DNA of 64,000 bases, taken from NCBI GenBank assembly GCA_965229645.1, contig OZ245893.1, forward strand, positions 62,001 through 126,000. Direction: 5' to 3'. Below, piece by piece: positions 26,358 to 35,100 of this stretch (positions within the stretch are counted from its first letter, which is position 1; the number at the start of each line of letters is the position of its first letter). The notes below the pieces were generated by a model. That model was not told the origin of the DNA and ran no database searches. It saw only the letters and a list, made by a program, of their open reading frames with translations. Origin of the DNA: CAXQZM01 sp965229645. GTDB lineage: Bacteria; Pseudomonadota; Alphaproteobacteria; UBA7985. A program made the position numbers and the translations under genes.

Positions 26358-26729
26358 TTAGATGTTGTCAAGAACGTCTTGGATTGATAGTTCATCTGAA
26401 ATCATCGCATCGACAATCCATTTAATTATCAAGTCAATGATTTGTTCTTTTAGACTTCTTGGAAACATTGGAAGCGGAATCAAGCTGGCTAAAAGTGGTG
26501 TTAGGTTCTCCTGCAACGCATCGGTGACCAATTCCTCAACACTAATATTCCTCGATGTGATGGCTTCAAGGTACTCATCGGGAATGTACTTTCCCATATG
26601 CTTATCAGCCGAATCGACGATTTTTCGGAAAATGACCTGTTCTCTTCGCTCGCGCACCAAGGGAATATTGATCTCCTTGTTCAGTTTTGTGGCGAATGCT
26701 TCGCGTTGGGATACTGTTAATATAGACAT
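26358..26729 (-). CDS. Small AT-rich gene of unknown function
   Basis: A 123-residue soluble, helix-rich protein that I do not recognise. The start is well supported: AGGAGG lies 5 bases before the ATG. Base composition is clearly more AT-rich than its neighbours, as are its codon choices (many ATT, TTA, AAT), suggesting acquisition from another source. Pro-rich LIPLPMFPRS separates an N-terminal charged half from a C-terminal hydrophobic helix (LKEQIIDLIIKWIVDAMI). A perfect hairpin lies just downstream. No partner gene is nearby, so no role can be suggested. Confidence 0.7.
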   Translation of the reverse strand: MSILTVSQREAFATKLNKEINIPLVRERREQVIFRKIVDSADKHMGKYIPDEYLEAITSRNISVEELVTDALQENLTPLLASLIPLPMFPRSLKEQIIDLIIKWIVDAMISDELSIQDVLDNI

Positions 26730-27145
26730 GTGTCCTCCTATTAAGTGATTAACAGGTCCTTCCTAGCAACGACTGATTAACTGATCGTTAAACGGGCATA
26801 TCTTGGGCAATAGATTTCTGGTATCGACGTGATAATTTTCACTGTTTCATGCTCGCAAGCACGTTTGGTTCGCGCGGACCAATACATGTTTACATGCTAC
26901 GCGATTCCCGCTGGCAAGTCGGCGTGAGCGTGTCCGCTGACCTCGTCGTACCGCGCGCGCAGGTTGCGCCTGTCTCTTCGTTCGGGGAGGGAACTGGGGA
27001 TGGCGCGTCTGACTTCAACGTGCGGTTTGGCGTTCGAGGGCATGCAAAAAGGGCTTTTTATCAACGCGCGAATCTGTCTAGCCTCCCGCACGCGGCGGCG
27101 ATTCGATCCGCCTCTGAATTTTGCTCTCTTGAAAAAGGATATCCC
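26730..27145. other. Divergent intergenic region before the nucleoside operon
   Basis: About 415 bases between the divergent small gene and the BMP-type SBP. The SBP frame is open back to 26849, but the upstream codons are not protein-like and precede a clear signal peptide. Promoters for both directions must lie here; no box pair can be fixed with confidence. Confidence 0.45.
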
Positions 27146-28144
27146 ATGCGTTCCTCCTCCCTGCTCGCTGGTGTTGCGTGTCTTGCGCTTTCGGCCAGTG
27201 CCTCTGCAGAATATCTGCCCGCCGTCGTGTTCGATCTGGGCGGCATCAACGACAAGTCATTCAATGAAGCGGTCTACAACGGCGTTGAGCAATTCAAGGC
27301 CGATACGGGCGTTGACTACATTCAATTTGAAGTCACCCAAGAGTCCCAACGCGAAGAACTGATTCGCACCGCGGCCGAGCTCGGCGCCAATCCTGTCCTG
27401 TCGATTGGCTTTGCGCAAGCTGACGCGCTTGCCGCCGTCGCGGCGGATTTTCCCGATACGCAGTTCGGCGCCATCGATGTGGGTTGGTTGGAACTGCCCA
27501 ATGTGGCAAACTTCATCTTCAAGGAACACGAAGGGTCGTTTTTGGTCGGCATGATGGCGGCCATGGCCACCGAGACGCAGACCGTGTCCTTTGTCGGCGG
27601 GATGGATATTCCGCTAATTTCCGCCTTTGAGTGCGGATACGAACAGGGCGCCAAGTACGTTAATCCCGACATCAGCGTCATCGCCAACATGACGGGCACC
27701 GACGGCACGGCCTGGGCCAACCCCACGCGCGGCTACGAGTTGGCAACGGGGCAATTCGAGCAAGGCTCCGACGTTGTTTATGCGGCGGCGGGCTTTACGG
27801 GAACAGGGGTTTTGAAAGCGGCGTCCGAACAGAACAAGCTATCGATTGGCGTCGATTCCAACCAGAACCACCTCTATCCAGGTCAGGTCCTCACATCCAT
27901 GCTTAAGCGCGTCGATGTCGCCGCCTACAATTTCTTCGCGGACAATCAGGAGGGCGGCGCGCCTGAGTACTCGCTGAACGTTCTGGGTCTGGCCGAGGGC
28001 GGCGTTGGCTATGCGGTCGATGAGAACAATGCCGATCTCGTATCGGCCGAGATGGAAGCCGCGGTCGAAGCGGCAGAGGCCGCGATTATTGCGGGTAACA
28101 TTCTGGTCCATGATTATCGAGAAACTGGCTCTTGTGATTATTGA
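27146..28144 (+). CDS. BMP-family nucleoside ABC transporter substrate-binding protein
   Basis: A 332-residue periplasmic protein. The start at 27146 is chosen because AAAAAGGAT precedes it and a standard signal peptide follows (cleavage after SASA). Family marks of basic membrane proteins/PnrA are present: FDLGGINDKSFNEAVYNG near the N-terminus, EHEGSFLVGMMAA, VSFVGGMDIPL and GVDSNQNHLYPG. PnrA/BmpA-type proteins bind purine and pyrimidine nucleosides. The ATPase, two permeases and three salvage enzymes downstream support nucleoside uptake. A terminator-like hairpin separates it from the ATPase gene. Confidence 0.9.
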   Translation: MRSSSLLAGVACLALSASASAEYLPAVVFDLGGINDKSFNEAVYNGVEQFKADTGVDYIQFEVTQESQREELIRTAAELGANPVLSIGFAQADALAAVAADFPDTQFGAIDVGWLELPNVANFIFKEHEGSFLVGMMAAMATETQTVSFVGGMDIPLISAFECGYEQGAKYVNPDISVIANMTGTDGTAWANPTRGYELATGQFEQGSDVVYAAAGFTGTGVLKAASEQNKLSIGVDSNQNHLYPGQVLTSMLKRVDVAAYNFFADNQEGGAPEYSLNVLGLAEGGVGYAVDENNADLVSAEMEAAVEAAEAAIIAGNILVHDYRETGSCDY

Positions 28145-28201
28145 TCGACCTTGAGCCAAATGGTCGCAGTTTGCTCCTCTAAACAACTGCAACCTAAAGA
28201 C

Positions 28202-28230
28202 GGGGGCGTCAGCTATGACGTCCCCTTTTT
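28202..28230 (+). terminator. Terminator-like hairpin after the BMP-type SBP gene
   Basis: GGGGGCGTCA (28202-28211) pairs with TGACGTCCCC (28216-28225), with one G-T pair, followed by TTTTT. It lies between the SBP and ATPase genes of one operon, so termination is probably partial and keeps SBP expression above that of the membrane parts. Confidence 0.88.
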
Positions 28231-28254
28231 CATGTCCTTGCCAGTCCGTGTTTC

Positions 28255-29784
28255 ATGTCTGACTTTGCCATAGAATTGCGAGGCATCGACAAGCGCTTTG
28301 GCGCCGTTCATGCCAACAGGGCGATTTCGCTTGCGGTTCCCAAGGGCAGTATTTTTGGGCTGGTCGGGGAAAACGGCGCGGGCAAGTCCACCCTCATGTC
28401 GATTCTTTATGGCTTCTATCAGGCCGACGCGGGCGAGATTTATGTCGATGGGCAGCGGCACGCGATCCACAGCCCGCGCGACGCGATTGCCGCGGGCATC
28501 GGCATGGTGTTTCAGCACCTCAAGCTTGTGCCCAATATGAGCGTCTTGGACAATTTGATGCTCGGCCACGAAGGGGGCTTCGCGCTCGCCAAAGGTCGCC
28601 AGTCCGCCCGAGATTTGCTGGCCGAGTTAGCGGCCGAACACGGCTTGTCGGTCGATCAGGCGGCGCTTGTTCAGGACTTGCCGCTGGGGTTACAGCAGCG
28701 GGTCGAAATTCTAAAGCAGTTGTATCGCGGCGCCAAAATCCTGATTTTGGACGAACCGACCGACGTTTTGACGCCGCAGGAAACCGAGGAATTCTTCCAA
28801 ATTTTGCGCGATTTGCAAACCCGTGGCGTCACGGTCATTTTGATCACGCACAAATTGAACGAAATTTTGGCGGCGACGCAGCAGGTTGCGGTGATCCGTC
28901 GTGGTCAAGTGGTGGGTCAAGTCGAAACGGCCCAAACCAGCCAGCAAGAGTTGGCCGATTTGATGGTCGGTCGGGCGGTTTCGTTTGAGATCCGCAAGGC
29001 ACCAGCCCAGGTTGGGGAGGTGCGCCTGTCGGTTCAGAATCTAACCAAATCTGGACCGTCGCGGCGCGCCCTCGATGAGGTGAGTTTTGAGTTACGTGCA
29101 GGGGAAATTTTGGGCGTCGCGGGCATTGCTGGCAACGGGCAGGCGGAGTTGTTAGAGGTCTTGTCGGGCATTGCCGCCTTTGAGAGCGGGCAGGTCTGGC
29201 TCAAGGGCGCGGAGTTGCCCGCGACGGGCGGGACCGCCAGGCAAGCACGGGCGGCAGGCCTGGCCCATGTGCCCGAGGATCGGCACAAATTCGCGCTGAT
29301 TGAAGGTTTTTCTGCGACGGAAAATTCCGCGCTTGGCTACCAGGATCAGCGCCCCTTTTCGATTGGGCCGCGCATGTCCTGGGGCGCAGCGCGGTGCCAT
29401 ACAGCGCGCTTGCAGTCGGATTTCGACGTGCGCCCTGGCAATCCCGACCTTATCGCAGGGTCGTTCTCGGGCGGGAATCAGCAGAAGCTGGTCCTGTCGC
29501 GTGAATTGTCGAAGGACGCCGATATTTTGCTGGTCGGTCAGCCCACACGCGGCGTCGATGTCGGGGCGATTGAGTTTATTCATGAGCGCGTGCTTGAGCA
29601 ACGCGACGCGGGCAAAGCCATCTTGCTGGTGTCGGTGGAACTCGAAGAAATCATGAAACTTTCCGACCGCATTTTGGTCTTGTTTGAGGGGCGCGTGATG
29701 GGCCTGATCGATGCCAAGGAGGCGAGCGAACAAAAGCTGGGTCTCATGATGGCGGGTACTGAACTCGAGGTCAGGGCCCCATGA
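28255..29784 (+). CDS. Nucleoside ABC transporter ATP-binding protein (two ATPase domains)
   Basis: A 509-residue fused double ATPase of the BMP/simple-sugar class. Domain 1 has Walker A GENGAGKST, signature-region LPLGLQQRVEI and Walker B LILDEPTDVLTPQE. Domain 2 has the degenerate Walker A GIAGNGQAEL, signature FSGGNQQK and the degenerate Walker B ILLVGQPTRGVDVGA, both usual in this class. It powers uptake of the nucleosides caught by the upstream SBP. The stop overlaps the next permease ATG by 4 bases. Confidence 0.92.
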   Translation: MSDFAIELRGIDKRFGAVHANRAISLAVPKGSIFGLVGENGAGKSTLMSILYGFYQADAGEIYVDGQRHAIHSPRDAIAAGIGMVFQHLKLVPNMSVLDNLMLGHEGGFALAKGRQSARDLLAELAAEHGLSVDQAALVQDLPLGLQQRVEILKQLYRGAKILILDEPTDVLTPQETEEFFQILRDLQTRGVTVILITHKLNEILAATQQVAVIRRGQVVGQVETAQTSQQELADLMVGRAVSFEIRKAPAQVGEVRLSVQNLTKSGPSRRALDEVSFELRAGEILGVAGIAGNGQAELLEVLSGIAAFESGQVWLKGAELPATGGTARQARAAGLAHVPEDRHKFALIEGFSATENSALGYQDQRPFSIGPRMSWGAARCHTARLQSDFDVRPGNPDLIAGSFSGGNQQKLVLSRELSKDADILLVGQPTRGVDVGAIEFIHERVLEQRDAGKAILLVSVELEEIMKLSDRILVLFEGRVMGLIDAKEASEQKLGLMMAGTELEVRAP

Positions 29785-31064
29785 TCGCGCGTACCTTGCC
29801 AGGATGGGTGGAGGCTGTGGTGCTTCCGCTCATCAATCTCTTCTTGGCCTTCCTGGTCTTGGGTCTGGTGTTGGTCTTGCTATTTGCCGCCCCGAACGAA
29901 GGGGCCTGGTGGCACGCACCAGGGCATTACCTGAGCCAGTACGTACGCTTGTTGTTTGGCCTCATGGACACGGTGCTGACGGGGTCGATTTCCACGCCGA
30001 CCAAGGTAGAAATTGCGGGGCGGGTTTTTGAAAAACCGCCAAACTTTCGCCCTTTTTCCAACGTCTTGTTCTACGCCACCTCCTTGACCTTCACGGGCCT
30101 GGCGGTGGCGCTCGCTTTTCGTGCGGGGCATTTCAATATCGGGGGGGAAGGGCAGATGATGCTCGGCGGGGTCGCGCTCGGCGTTCTGGTCGCGGCTATG
30201 ACGCAGATGACCGACGGCGAACTCGAGGCCTATGCCCTCGTCGCGGCGATCGGACCCTGGGGCCTTATTCCGCTCTTGTTTTTGGCCGCAGGCCTGTTCG
30301 GGGCCTTGTGGATCTTGATCCCCGCGCTCTTGCAGGCCTATCGCGGCTCCCATATCGTCATCACGACCATCATGTTCAACGCCATCGCGGCGGGTGTCTT
30401 GACCTATGTGCTGAAGGTCGAAGGGTTTATCAAGCGCCCCCTGTCGTCCGAACTGGCGACCCCGCAAGCCCCCGAGGTGTTTCGGATTCCTGGCCTGCCG
30501 TTTCCCGAGGCCATGCCCGTCAGCGGCGACAACGGCAATCTGCTCTTCTTCGTCGCCTTGGCGGCTGCGGGGCTGGTCTGGGCCTTCCTACGCTATACCA
30601 AATTGGGCTTTGCGGTGCGCACGACGGGCCAGAACACCGACGCGGCCCGATCAGCGGGGATCGACCCGCGCAAAGTGACGGTCATCGCCCTGTGCTTGTC
30701 GGGCATGTTGGCAGGGTTTGCGGCCGCCAATCATGTGCTGACCAACGGGTCGGCCTTTAGCCTCAAAGAAGGGTTCAGCGCGGGCTTGGGCTTTACTGGC
30801 ATCGCCGTTGCCTTGCTGGCGCGCAATCACCCCTTGGCGATTCCCTTGACCGCCCTGGTGTTCGGCGTGCTGATCCAGGGCGGGGTCGCGGTGCAGACCG
30901 AATGGAACGGACGCATCGACAGCTCGATCGCCGAGGCCATGCAGGGCCTGATCGTACTCTTTATCGGCGCTTTTGCCCTGTTGCTGCGCTGGCCTGCGCG
31001 CTGGGTATGGGGGCATATGCAAACTTGGCGCCAGCAACAGACCTCGAGTGGGGCGACAAACTGA
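29781..31064 (+). CDS. Nucleoside ABC transporter permease 1
   Basis: A 427-residue permease of the BPD_transp_2 type, with one N-terminal helix and about eight more. The FNIGGEGQMMLGG motif and the GSHIVITTIMFNAIA segment are typical of the YufP/NupB group of BMP-linked importers. It overlaps the ATPase gene by 4 bases and the second permease by 3 bases (TGATG), so all subunits are coupled in translation. Confidence 0.9.
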   Translation: MIARTLPGWVEAVVLPLINLFLAFLVLGLVLVLLFAAPNEGAWWHAPGHYLSQYVRLLFGLMDTVLTGSISTPTKVEIAGRVFEKPPNFRPFSNVLFYATSLTFTGLAVALAFRAGHFNIGGEGQMMLGGVALGVLVAAMTQMTDGELEAYALVAAIGPWGLIPLLFLAAGLFGALWILIPALLQAYRGSHIVITTIMFNAIAAGVLTYVLKVEGFIKRPLSSELATPQAPEVFRIPGLPFPEAMPVSGDNGNLLFFVALAAAGLVWAFLRYTKLGFAVRTTGQNTDAARSAGIDPRKVTVIALCLSGMLAGFAAANHVLTNGSAFSLKEGFSAGLGFTGIAVALLARNHPLAIPLTALVFGVLIQGGVAVQTEWNGRIDSSIAEAMQGLIVLFIGAFALLLRWPARWVWGHMQTWRQQQTSSGATN

Positions 31065-32029
31065 TGGACTTTGGGTCAGATCTTCTGGGGCTCATGCTGG
31101 CGACGCTTCGCACCTCGGCGCCGCTCATCCTGGCGGGCCTGGCGGGGCTGTTCTGCGAGCGCTCGGGCATCGTCAATATCGCGCTGGAGGGGAAAATGCT
31201 GGTTTCGGCCTTCGCCGCCTTCATGGTCTCCGCGGTCCTGGCGCCGACCTTACCCGCCGTGGCCGCCGCCAGCGCCGGGCTGGCGGCGGGCCTGGTTGTG
31301 GGCGGGCTCATGGCCTTGGTCCACGGGGCATCGACCATCACGTTTCGCGGCGACCAAATCGTCTCGGGCGTCGCCATCAATTTGTTGGCCGCGGGCATGA
31401 CCACCTTCCTGTATCGCAATTTGATCGAGACCACCAACAAGCGCAATTTGGCCGAGGGCGGATCGGAACTGGCGGCAGGCCAGTTCACGGGTTTTGGCCT
31501 GGACTATATCTTTGTGGTCTTGGCCTTGCTCGCCGTGCCGCTGGTGTGGTGGATCACCTGGCATTCGCGCTTTGGCATGCGGGTCAGCGCCGTGGGGGAG
31601 GCGCCCGAGGCGGCGGATACGGCCGGGATCTCCGTCGTGCGGACCCGCTATCAGGCCGTGCTCATATCCGGTCTCCTGTGCGGGATCGCGGGCGCGTCCC
31701 TGGTCCTGACCGGGGCGGGCAAGTTTGGCCCCGACATGACGGCGAACCGCGGCTACATTGCCCTCGCGGCGCTCATTTTTGCCCGCTGGCGGCCCGTCGC
31801 GACCTTAGGGTCCTGCCTCTTGTTCGGGTTTTTCACCGCCGTGTCCGACCGAGTCAGTTCCTACCAATTCAACCTGGAATCTGCGGGCTGGCTTTACTAC
31901 GTCGAGCAGGGCCTGGCGAACTTCTTTTTGGCGCTGCCCTTTATTCTCACCGTCGTGGCACTCGCCCTATTTGCCGGGCGCGCCGTCGCCCCCAAGGCCA
32001 TCGGGTTGCCCTACGTGAAGGAGCGCTGA
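31064..32029 (+). CDS. Nucleoside ABC transporter permease 2
   Basis: A 321-residue permease, partner of the previous one. The start at 31064 overlaps the upstream stop; the frame is open further upstream but that part is out-of-frame permease-1 sequence. Motifs GIVNIALEGKMLVSAFAA and FRGDQIVSGVAINLLAAG are those of the YufQ/NupC group. Eight or so hydrophobic segments are visible. The stop is just before the cytidine deaminase start. Confidence 0.9.
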   Translation: MDFGSDLLGLMLATLRTSAPLILAGLAGLFCERSGIVNIALEGKMLVSAFAAFMVSAVLAPTLPAVAAASAGLAAGLVVGGLMALVHGASTITFRGDQIVSGVAINLLAAGMTTFLYRNLIETTNKRNLAEGGSELAAGQFTGFGLDYIFVVLALLAVPLVWWITWHSRFGMRVSAVGEAPEAADTAGISVVRTRYQAVLISGLLCGIAGASLVLTGAGKFGPDMTANRGYIALAALIFARWRPVATLGSCLLFGFFTAVSDRVSSYQFNLESAGWLYYVEQGLANFFLALPFILTVVALALFAGRAVAPKAIGLPYVKER

Positions 32030-32030
32030 G

Positions 32031-32402
32031 GTGGACCTAGAGGCGGTTCGTGCGCGCGCTTACGCGCCCTATTCCAAGTTTCAGGTTGCCGCGCTCGCGG
32101 TTTCGGAAGTTGGGCAGCACCTGGGCACCAATATGGAGAACGCCGCCTATCCAGAGGGGATTTGCGCCGAAGGCGCGGCCTTGAGCGCCATGACAACCGC
32201 GGGCGGGCGCAGGCTCAAATCGCTGCGAATCGTTGGGCCACCCGGCATTGCCATCCGCCCCTGCGGCGGATGTCGGCAGAAAATCGCGGAGTTCGCCGAT
32301 GCGAACACGGTCATCGAATGCCAGGAAGCCGACGGCAGTTTCCGGGCCTTTTCCATGGCGGATCTCTTGCCCGCCAATTTTGGCGCAGCCGATTTGGAAT
32401 GA
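32031..32402 (+). CDS. cdd: Cytidine deaminase
   Basis: A 123-residue zinc enzyme that converts cytidine or deoxycytidine to uridine or deoxyuridine. It starts at GTG 32031, one base after the permease stop, with AAGGAGCGCTGAG as ribosome site. The active site is visible as NMENAAYPEGICAEGAAL (zinc Cys and catalytic Glu) and PCGGCRQ (two zinc Cys). Length fits the short homotetrameric class (about 130). Its stop overlaps the next ATG (ATGA), placing it in the nucleoside operon. Confidence 0.92.
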   Translation: MDLEAVRARAYAPYSKFQVAALAVSEVGQHLGTNMENAAYPEGICAEGAALSAMTTAGGRRLKSLRIVGPPGIAIRPCGGCRQKIAEFADANTVIECQEADGSFRAFSMADLLPANFGAADLE

Positions 32403-33115
32403 TCGCTAAGCTCGCGGATTTTGGCGCCAGAACCGCGTTCGTCGCGGGCACGGGCCTGGCCCTCAAGGCGCGGGCAGAAATTTCGGTGCCGTTCGAGGCC
32501 ATCGACGGCTTGACCAAGCCCACCACCCTGACGCACGCGGGCACCCTAGAGGGCATCCGCCTAGGCGGGGCACCGCTGATCCAGGTTTGCGGACGGCTCC
32601 ACCCCTACGAAACGGGCCATATGGCCGCCATGGGCCCGATCTACGAGGCCTTGGCCGCTGTGGGGGTCGAGCGGGTGGTGATCAGCGGCGGCGTCGGCAG
32701 TTTGCACCCTGACTTCAAGCCAGGCCAGCTGGTGCAAGTTTGCGACCATCTGTTTTTTGGCGGTGGCTCCCCGTTGACGGGGCGTGCCAACGCCTTCCTC
32801 GACATGGGGCAGGCGTACAGCGCGCTTCCCGACCTTGCCGAGGCCGTCTATGCCTGGACCCACGGGCCGCACCTGGAAACGGCGGCGGAGGTGCGGGCCT
32901 TGCAGGCCTTGGGCGGGCAAGTGGTCGGCATGTCCCTGCCGCCCGAAGCGATCCTGGCGCGCCATGGCGGCCTGCGTGTCTTCGGGCTTGCCGCCGTCGT
33001 CAATTGGGCCACGGGCCTTGGCCCCGCGCTTGATCTGGACGCCGTGCTAGCGCAAAGCGCGCGGGTCGCCCAGGCCATTCCTGCCGTGCTTGAGCATGTC
33101 GTCGCTTTGCGATAG
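32399..33115 (+). CDS. Purine nucleoside phosphorylase
   Basis: A 238-residue enzyme of the trimeric PNP/MTAP family, which splits purine nucleosides with phosphate into base and ribose 1-phosphate. The ATG at 32399 overlaps the cdd stop; a longer frame upstream is a shadow of cdd. Family motifs are VCGRLHPYETG (phosphate and ribose contacts), VISGGVGSLHPDFKPGQLV and, near the C-terminus, LAAVVNWATGLG. It is shorter than usual (about 270) and the N-terminal glycine-rich motif is altered (GTGLALKAR), so substrate preference is uncertain. Confidence 0.85.
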   Translation: MIAKLADFGARTAFVAGTGLALKARAEISVPFEAIDGLTKPTTLTHAGTLEGIRLGGAPLIQVCGRLHPYETGHMAAMGPIYEALAAVGVERVVISGGVGSLHPDFKPGQLVQVCDHLFFGGGSPLTGRANAFLDMGQAYSALPDLAEAVYAWTHGPHLETAAEVRALQALGGQVVGMSLPPEAILARHGGLRVFGLAAVVNWATGLGPALDLDAVLAQSARVAQAIPAVLEHVVALR

Positions 33116-33124
33116 CAGCAGGCC

Positions 33125-34096
33125 ATGAAGAAAGCCGAACTCCATGTCCATATCGAAGGGACGGTCGCGCCGCAAACCTACTTAAAACTCGCCGCGCGGC
33201 ACAAGGTGACGGTGCCGCAGGGCTTTATTTCGGCGGCGGGAACCTATGTTTGGCAGGGGTTTGCGCAATTCTTGGCGGCATACGATACGGTCGCCGACGT
33301 ATGTCGCACCCCTGAGGACTATCACGACATCGCGTACGATTATTTGAAAGCCGCCGCCGCGGAAGGGTCCATTTACACCGAGTTCTTCAACTCGCCCGAA
33401 CACGCCAAGCGCATGGGCATGACCTACGCCGACTTGATGGCGGGCATGGCCTCAGGGATCGCGGCGGCCCGCGCCGATTTTGGGATCGAGGCGCGGATCA
33501 TCTGCAACTCGGTGCGGCACTTGCCCGCCGAAGTCATGATCGCCTGCGCCCAGGACGCCGCCAAGATGGCCGATCATCCTTTGCTCGTTGGCTTCGGTCA
33601 TGCGGGCGATGAAGGGCAGGGGCATCCCTCGGACCCCGCCGTCATCAAGTGCTTCGATACGGCGCGCGAGGCGGGCCTGCGCCTTACCTGCCATGCGGGC
33701 GAAGTCTGCCCGCCCGACATCATTACCGCGACGCTCGACCATTTGCACGTTGAACGGATTGGTCACGGGGTCCGCGCGGCCCAAGACCCCGAGGTGGTGG
33801 CGCGCCTGAAGGCCGAGGACATTCATTTGGAAGTCTGCCCCCTGTCCAACATCGCCACAGGCCAGTACGGGGACTTGGCCGACCACCCCTTGCCGCACCT
33901 GGTTGCGGCGGGTCTGTCGGTATCGCTGAACTCCGACGATCCGCCGTTTTTCTTTACCTCCGTGGGCACCGACTACGCCGCCGCCCAGCAAACCTTCGGT
34001 TTCGACGAGGCGCGCATGACCTGGTTCACGCGCCAAGCGCTGGAGCGCGCCTTTTGCGACGCCGAGACCCGCGCGCGCCTGCTATCAGAACTTTAA
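33125..34096 (+). CDS. add: Adenosine deaminase
   Basis: A 323-residue zinc hydrolase that deaminates adenosine to inosine, which the neighbouring phosphorylase can then cleave. Metal and catalytic motifs: HVHIEG near residue 7, CHAGE (catalytic Glu), IGHG and SLNSDDPP (zinc Asp). It is the last gene of the nucleoside operon, 9 bases after the phosphorylase. The stop overlaps by 4 bases with the stop of the convergent transaminase gene. Adenine deaminase is a close relative; the nucleoside context favours adenosine. Confidence 0.88.
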   Translation: MKKAELHVHIEGTVAPQTYLKLAARHKVTVPQGFISAAGTYVWQGFAQFLAAYDTVADVCRTPEDYHDIAYDYLKAAAAEGSIYTEFFNSPEHAKRMGMTYADLMAGMASGIAAARADFGIEARIICNSVRHLPAEVMIACAQDAAKMADHPLLVGFGHAGDEGQGHPSDPAVIKCFDTAREAGLRLTCHAGEVCPPDIITATLDHLHVERIGHGVRAAQDPEVVARLKAEDIHLEVCPLSNIATGQYGDLADHPLPHLVAAGLSVSLNSDDPPFFFTSVGTDYAAAQQTFGFDEARMTWFTRQALERAFCDAETRARLLSEL

Positions 34097-34953
34097 CTCA
34101 AATTGGCGCGCGCGGCCTTGAGCAGCAAGTCCCGTAGCTTGCACGTTAGGGGGCCAGGCGTGCCGTCCCCAATGATTCGGTCATCGGCCTGGACCACGGG
34201 CATGGCGAACAGGGTCGCGGCGGTCAGGAACGCCTCCTTCGCGCTGTACAATTCCTCGGGCGTGAACCGTCGCTCGACAATCGTGACTTGGGATTGCTCG
34301 GCCAGTTCGAGCATGGCCATGCGGGTCAAACCCGGCAGGATGTCTTCGCCGCCACCAGGGCGCACGATCAGCTGGTTCTGATCGTCGATCATAAAGAGGG
34401 AGGACGAGCCGCCTTCGGTTACGAACCCCTCTTCAACCATCATGGCCTCAAACGCGCCCGCCTCTTTGGCGAGTTGTTTCGCCATAACTTGACCGAGCAA
34501 GGCGAGGGATTTGATGTCGCGCCGTTGCCAGCGGATGTCGGGGCAGCTGACAAGTTTCACCCCTTCGAAGGCCAGGGGATCTGGGTCGAGGGACTTGGCT
34601 TGAGTAAAGGCGGACAAAGTAGGGGTTAGATCCGCGCTGACGTAGTTGAAGTCACGGTCGGCGGCACCGCGCGTTACTTGATAGTAGACGAGCCCCTGGT
34701 CGAGATCATTTAAACGGACCAATTCGCGCTGCATGTCCTCAAGCTCCTCCCAGGGCAGGGGCATGGGGATCTGCACGGCCGCCAGGGACTTCTCCAGCCG
34801 CCACTTGTGACGCGGCGAATCCACCAACTTGCCGTCCAGAACCGCCGCGACTTCATAGATGCCGTCGCCGAACACGTAGCCTCGATCAAAAATGGAGACG
34901 GTCGCTTGCTCCTCGGGCAGGTACGACCCATTGACATAGACTGTTCTGCTCAT
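34093..34953 (-). CDS. D-amino-acid transaminase (class IV PLP aminotransferase)
   Basis: A 286-residue fold-type IV PLP enzyme. Motifs: VNGSYLPEEQATVSIFDRGY and FGDGIYEVAAVLDGKL at the N-terminus, RWQRRDIKSLALLG with the PLP lysine, and EGGSSSLFMI. Length and motifs fit D-alanine aminotransferase, which exchanges amino groups between D-amino acids and 2-oxoglutarate to supply D-Ala and D-Glu. Branched-chain transaminase or aminodeoxychorismate lyase are related alternatives. It is convergent with add and divergent from the PLP lyase gene. Confidence 0.85.
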   Translation of the reverse strand: MSRTVYVNGSYLPEEQATVSIFDRGYVFGDGIYEVAAVLDGKLVDSPRHKWRLEKSLAAVQIPMPLPWEELEDMQRELVRLNDLDQGLVYYQVTRGAADRDFNYVSADLTPTLSAFTQAKSLDPDPLAFEGVKLVSCPDIRWQRRDIKSLALLGQVMAKQLAKEAGAFEAMMVEEGFVTEGGSSSLFMIDDQNQLIVRPGGGEDILPGLTRMAMLELAEQSQVTIVERRFTPEELYSAKEAFLTAATLFAMPVVQADDRIIGDGTPGPLTCKLRDLLLKAARANLS

Positions 34954-35023
34954 GGATGTGCTGGTAGGGCCAAGGGCGCAGGAAATCCAGCCCTGCGTCG
35001 GCGGGGTCAGAGTTTCCCCTTAA

Positions 35024-35042
35024 GTCGATCATTCCCATCGAC
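35024..35042. repeat. Short double-hairpin element, copy 3
   Basis: A diverged copy (GTCGATCATTCCCATCGAC then TTGGGATCCG) in the divergent region between the transaminase and PLP lyase genes. The first stem is weakened to GTCGAT/ATCGAC, but the alternative stem TCCCA/TGGGA is kept with paired changes relative to copy 2 (TTCCA/TGGAA). Confidence 0.6.
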
Positions 35043-35100
35043 TTGGGATCCGCTATAGGTCCTGCTGTATCCGATTTCCAACTGTTGAGGACTTGACCCC

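Noticed and set aside
26362..26748. 128-residue plus-strand ORF over the small AT-rich gene
   Set aside because: The minus-strand frame has AGGAGG at ideal spacing and a 3' hairpin; the plus-strand frame has neither.
26849..27145. Longer N-terminus for the BMP-type SBP
   Set aside because: It would bury the signal peptide 99 residues inside the protein; 27146 has a ribosome site and a normal signal sequence.
28681..28710. Missing Ser in the first ABC signature (LPLGLQQ) as a possible inactive domain
   Set aside because: To my knowledge LPxGxQQ-type signatures are common in the first domain of BMP/nucleoside-type double ATPases, so this is probably a family trait.
30973..32040. 355-residue plus-strand ORF overlapping permease 2
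   Set aside because: A shifted frame of the permease, Arg/Gly/His-rich, without membrane segments.
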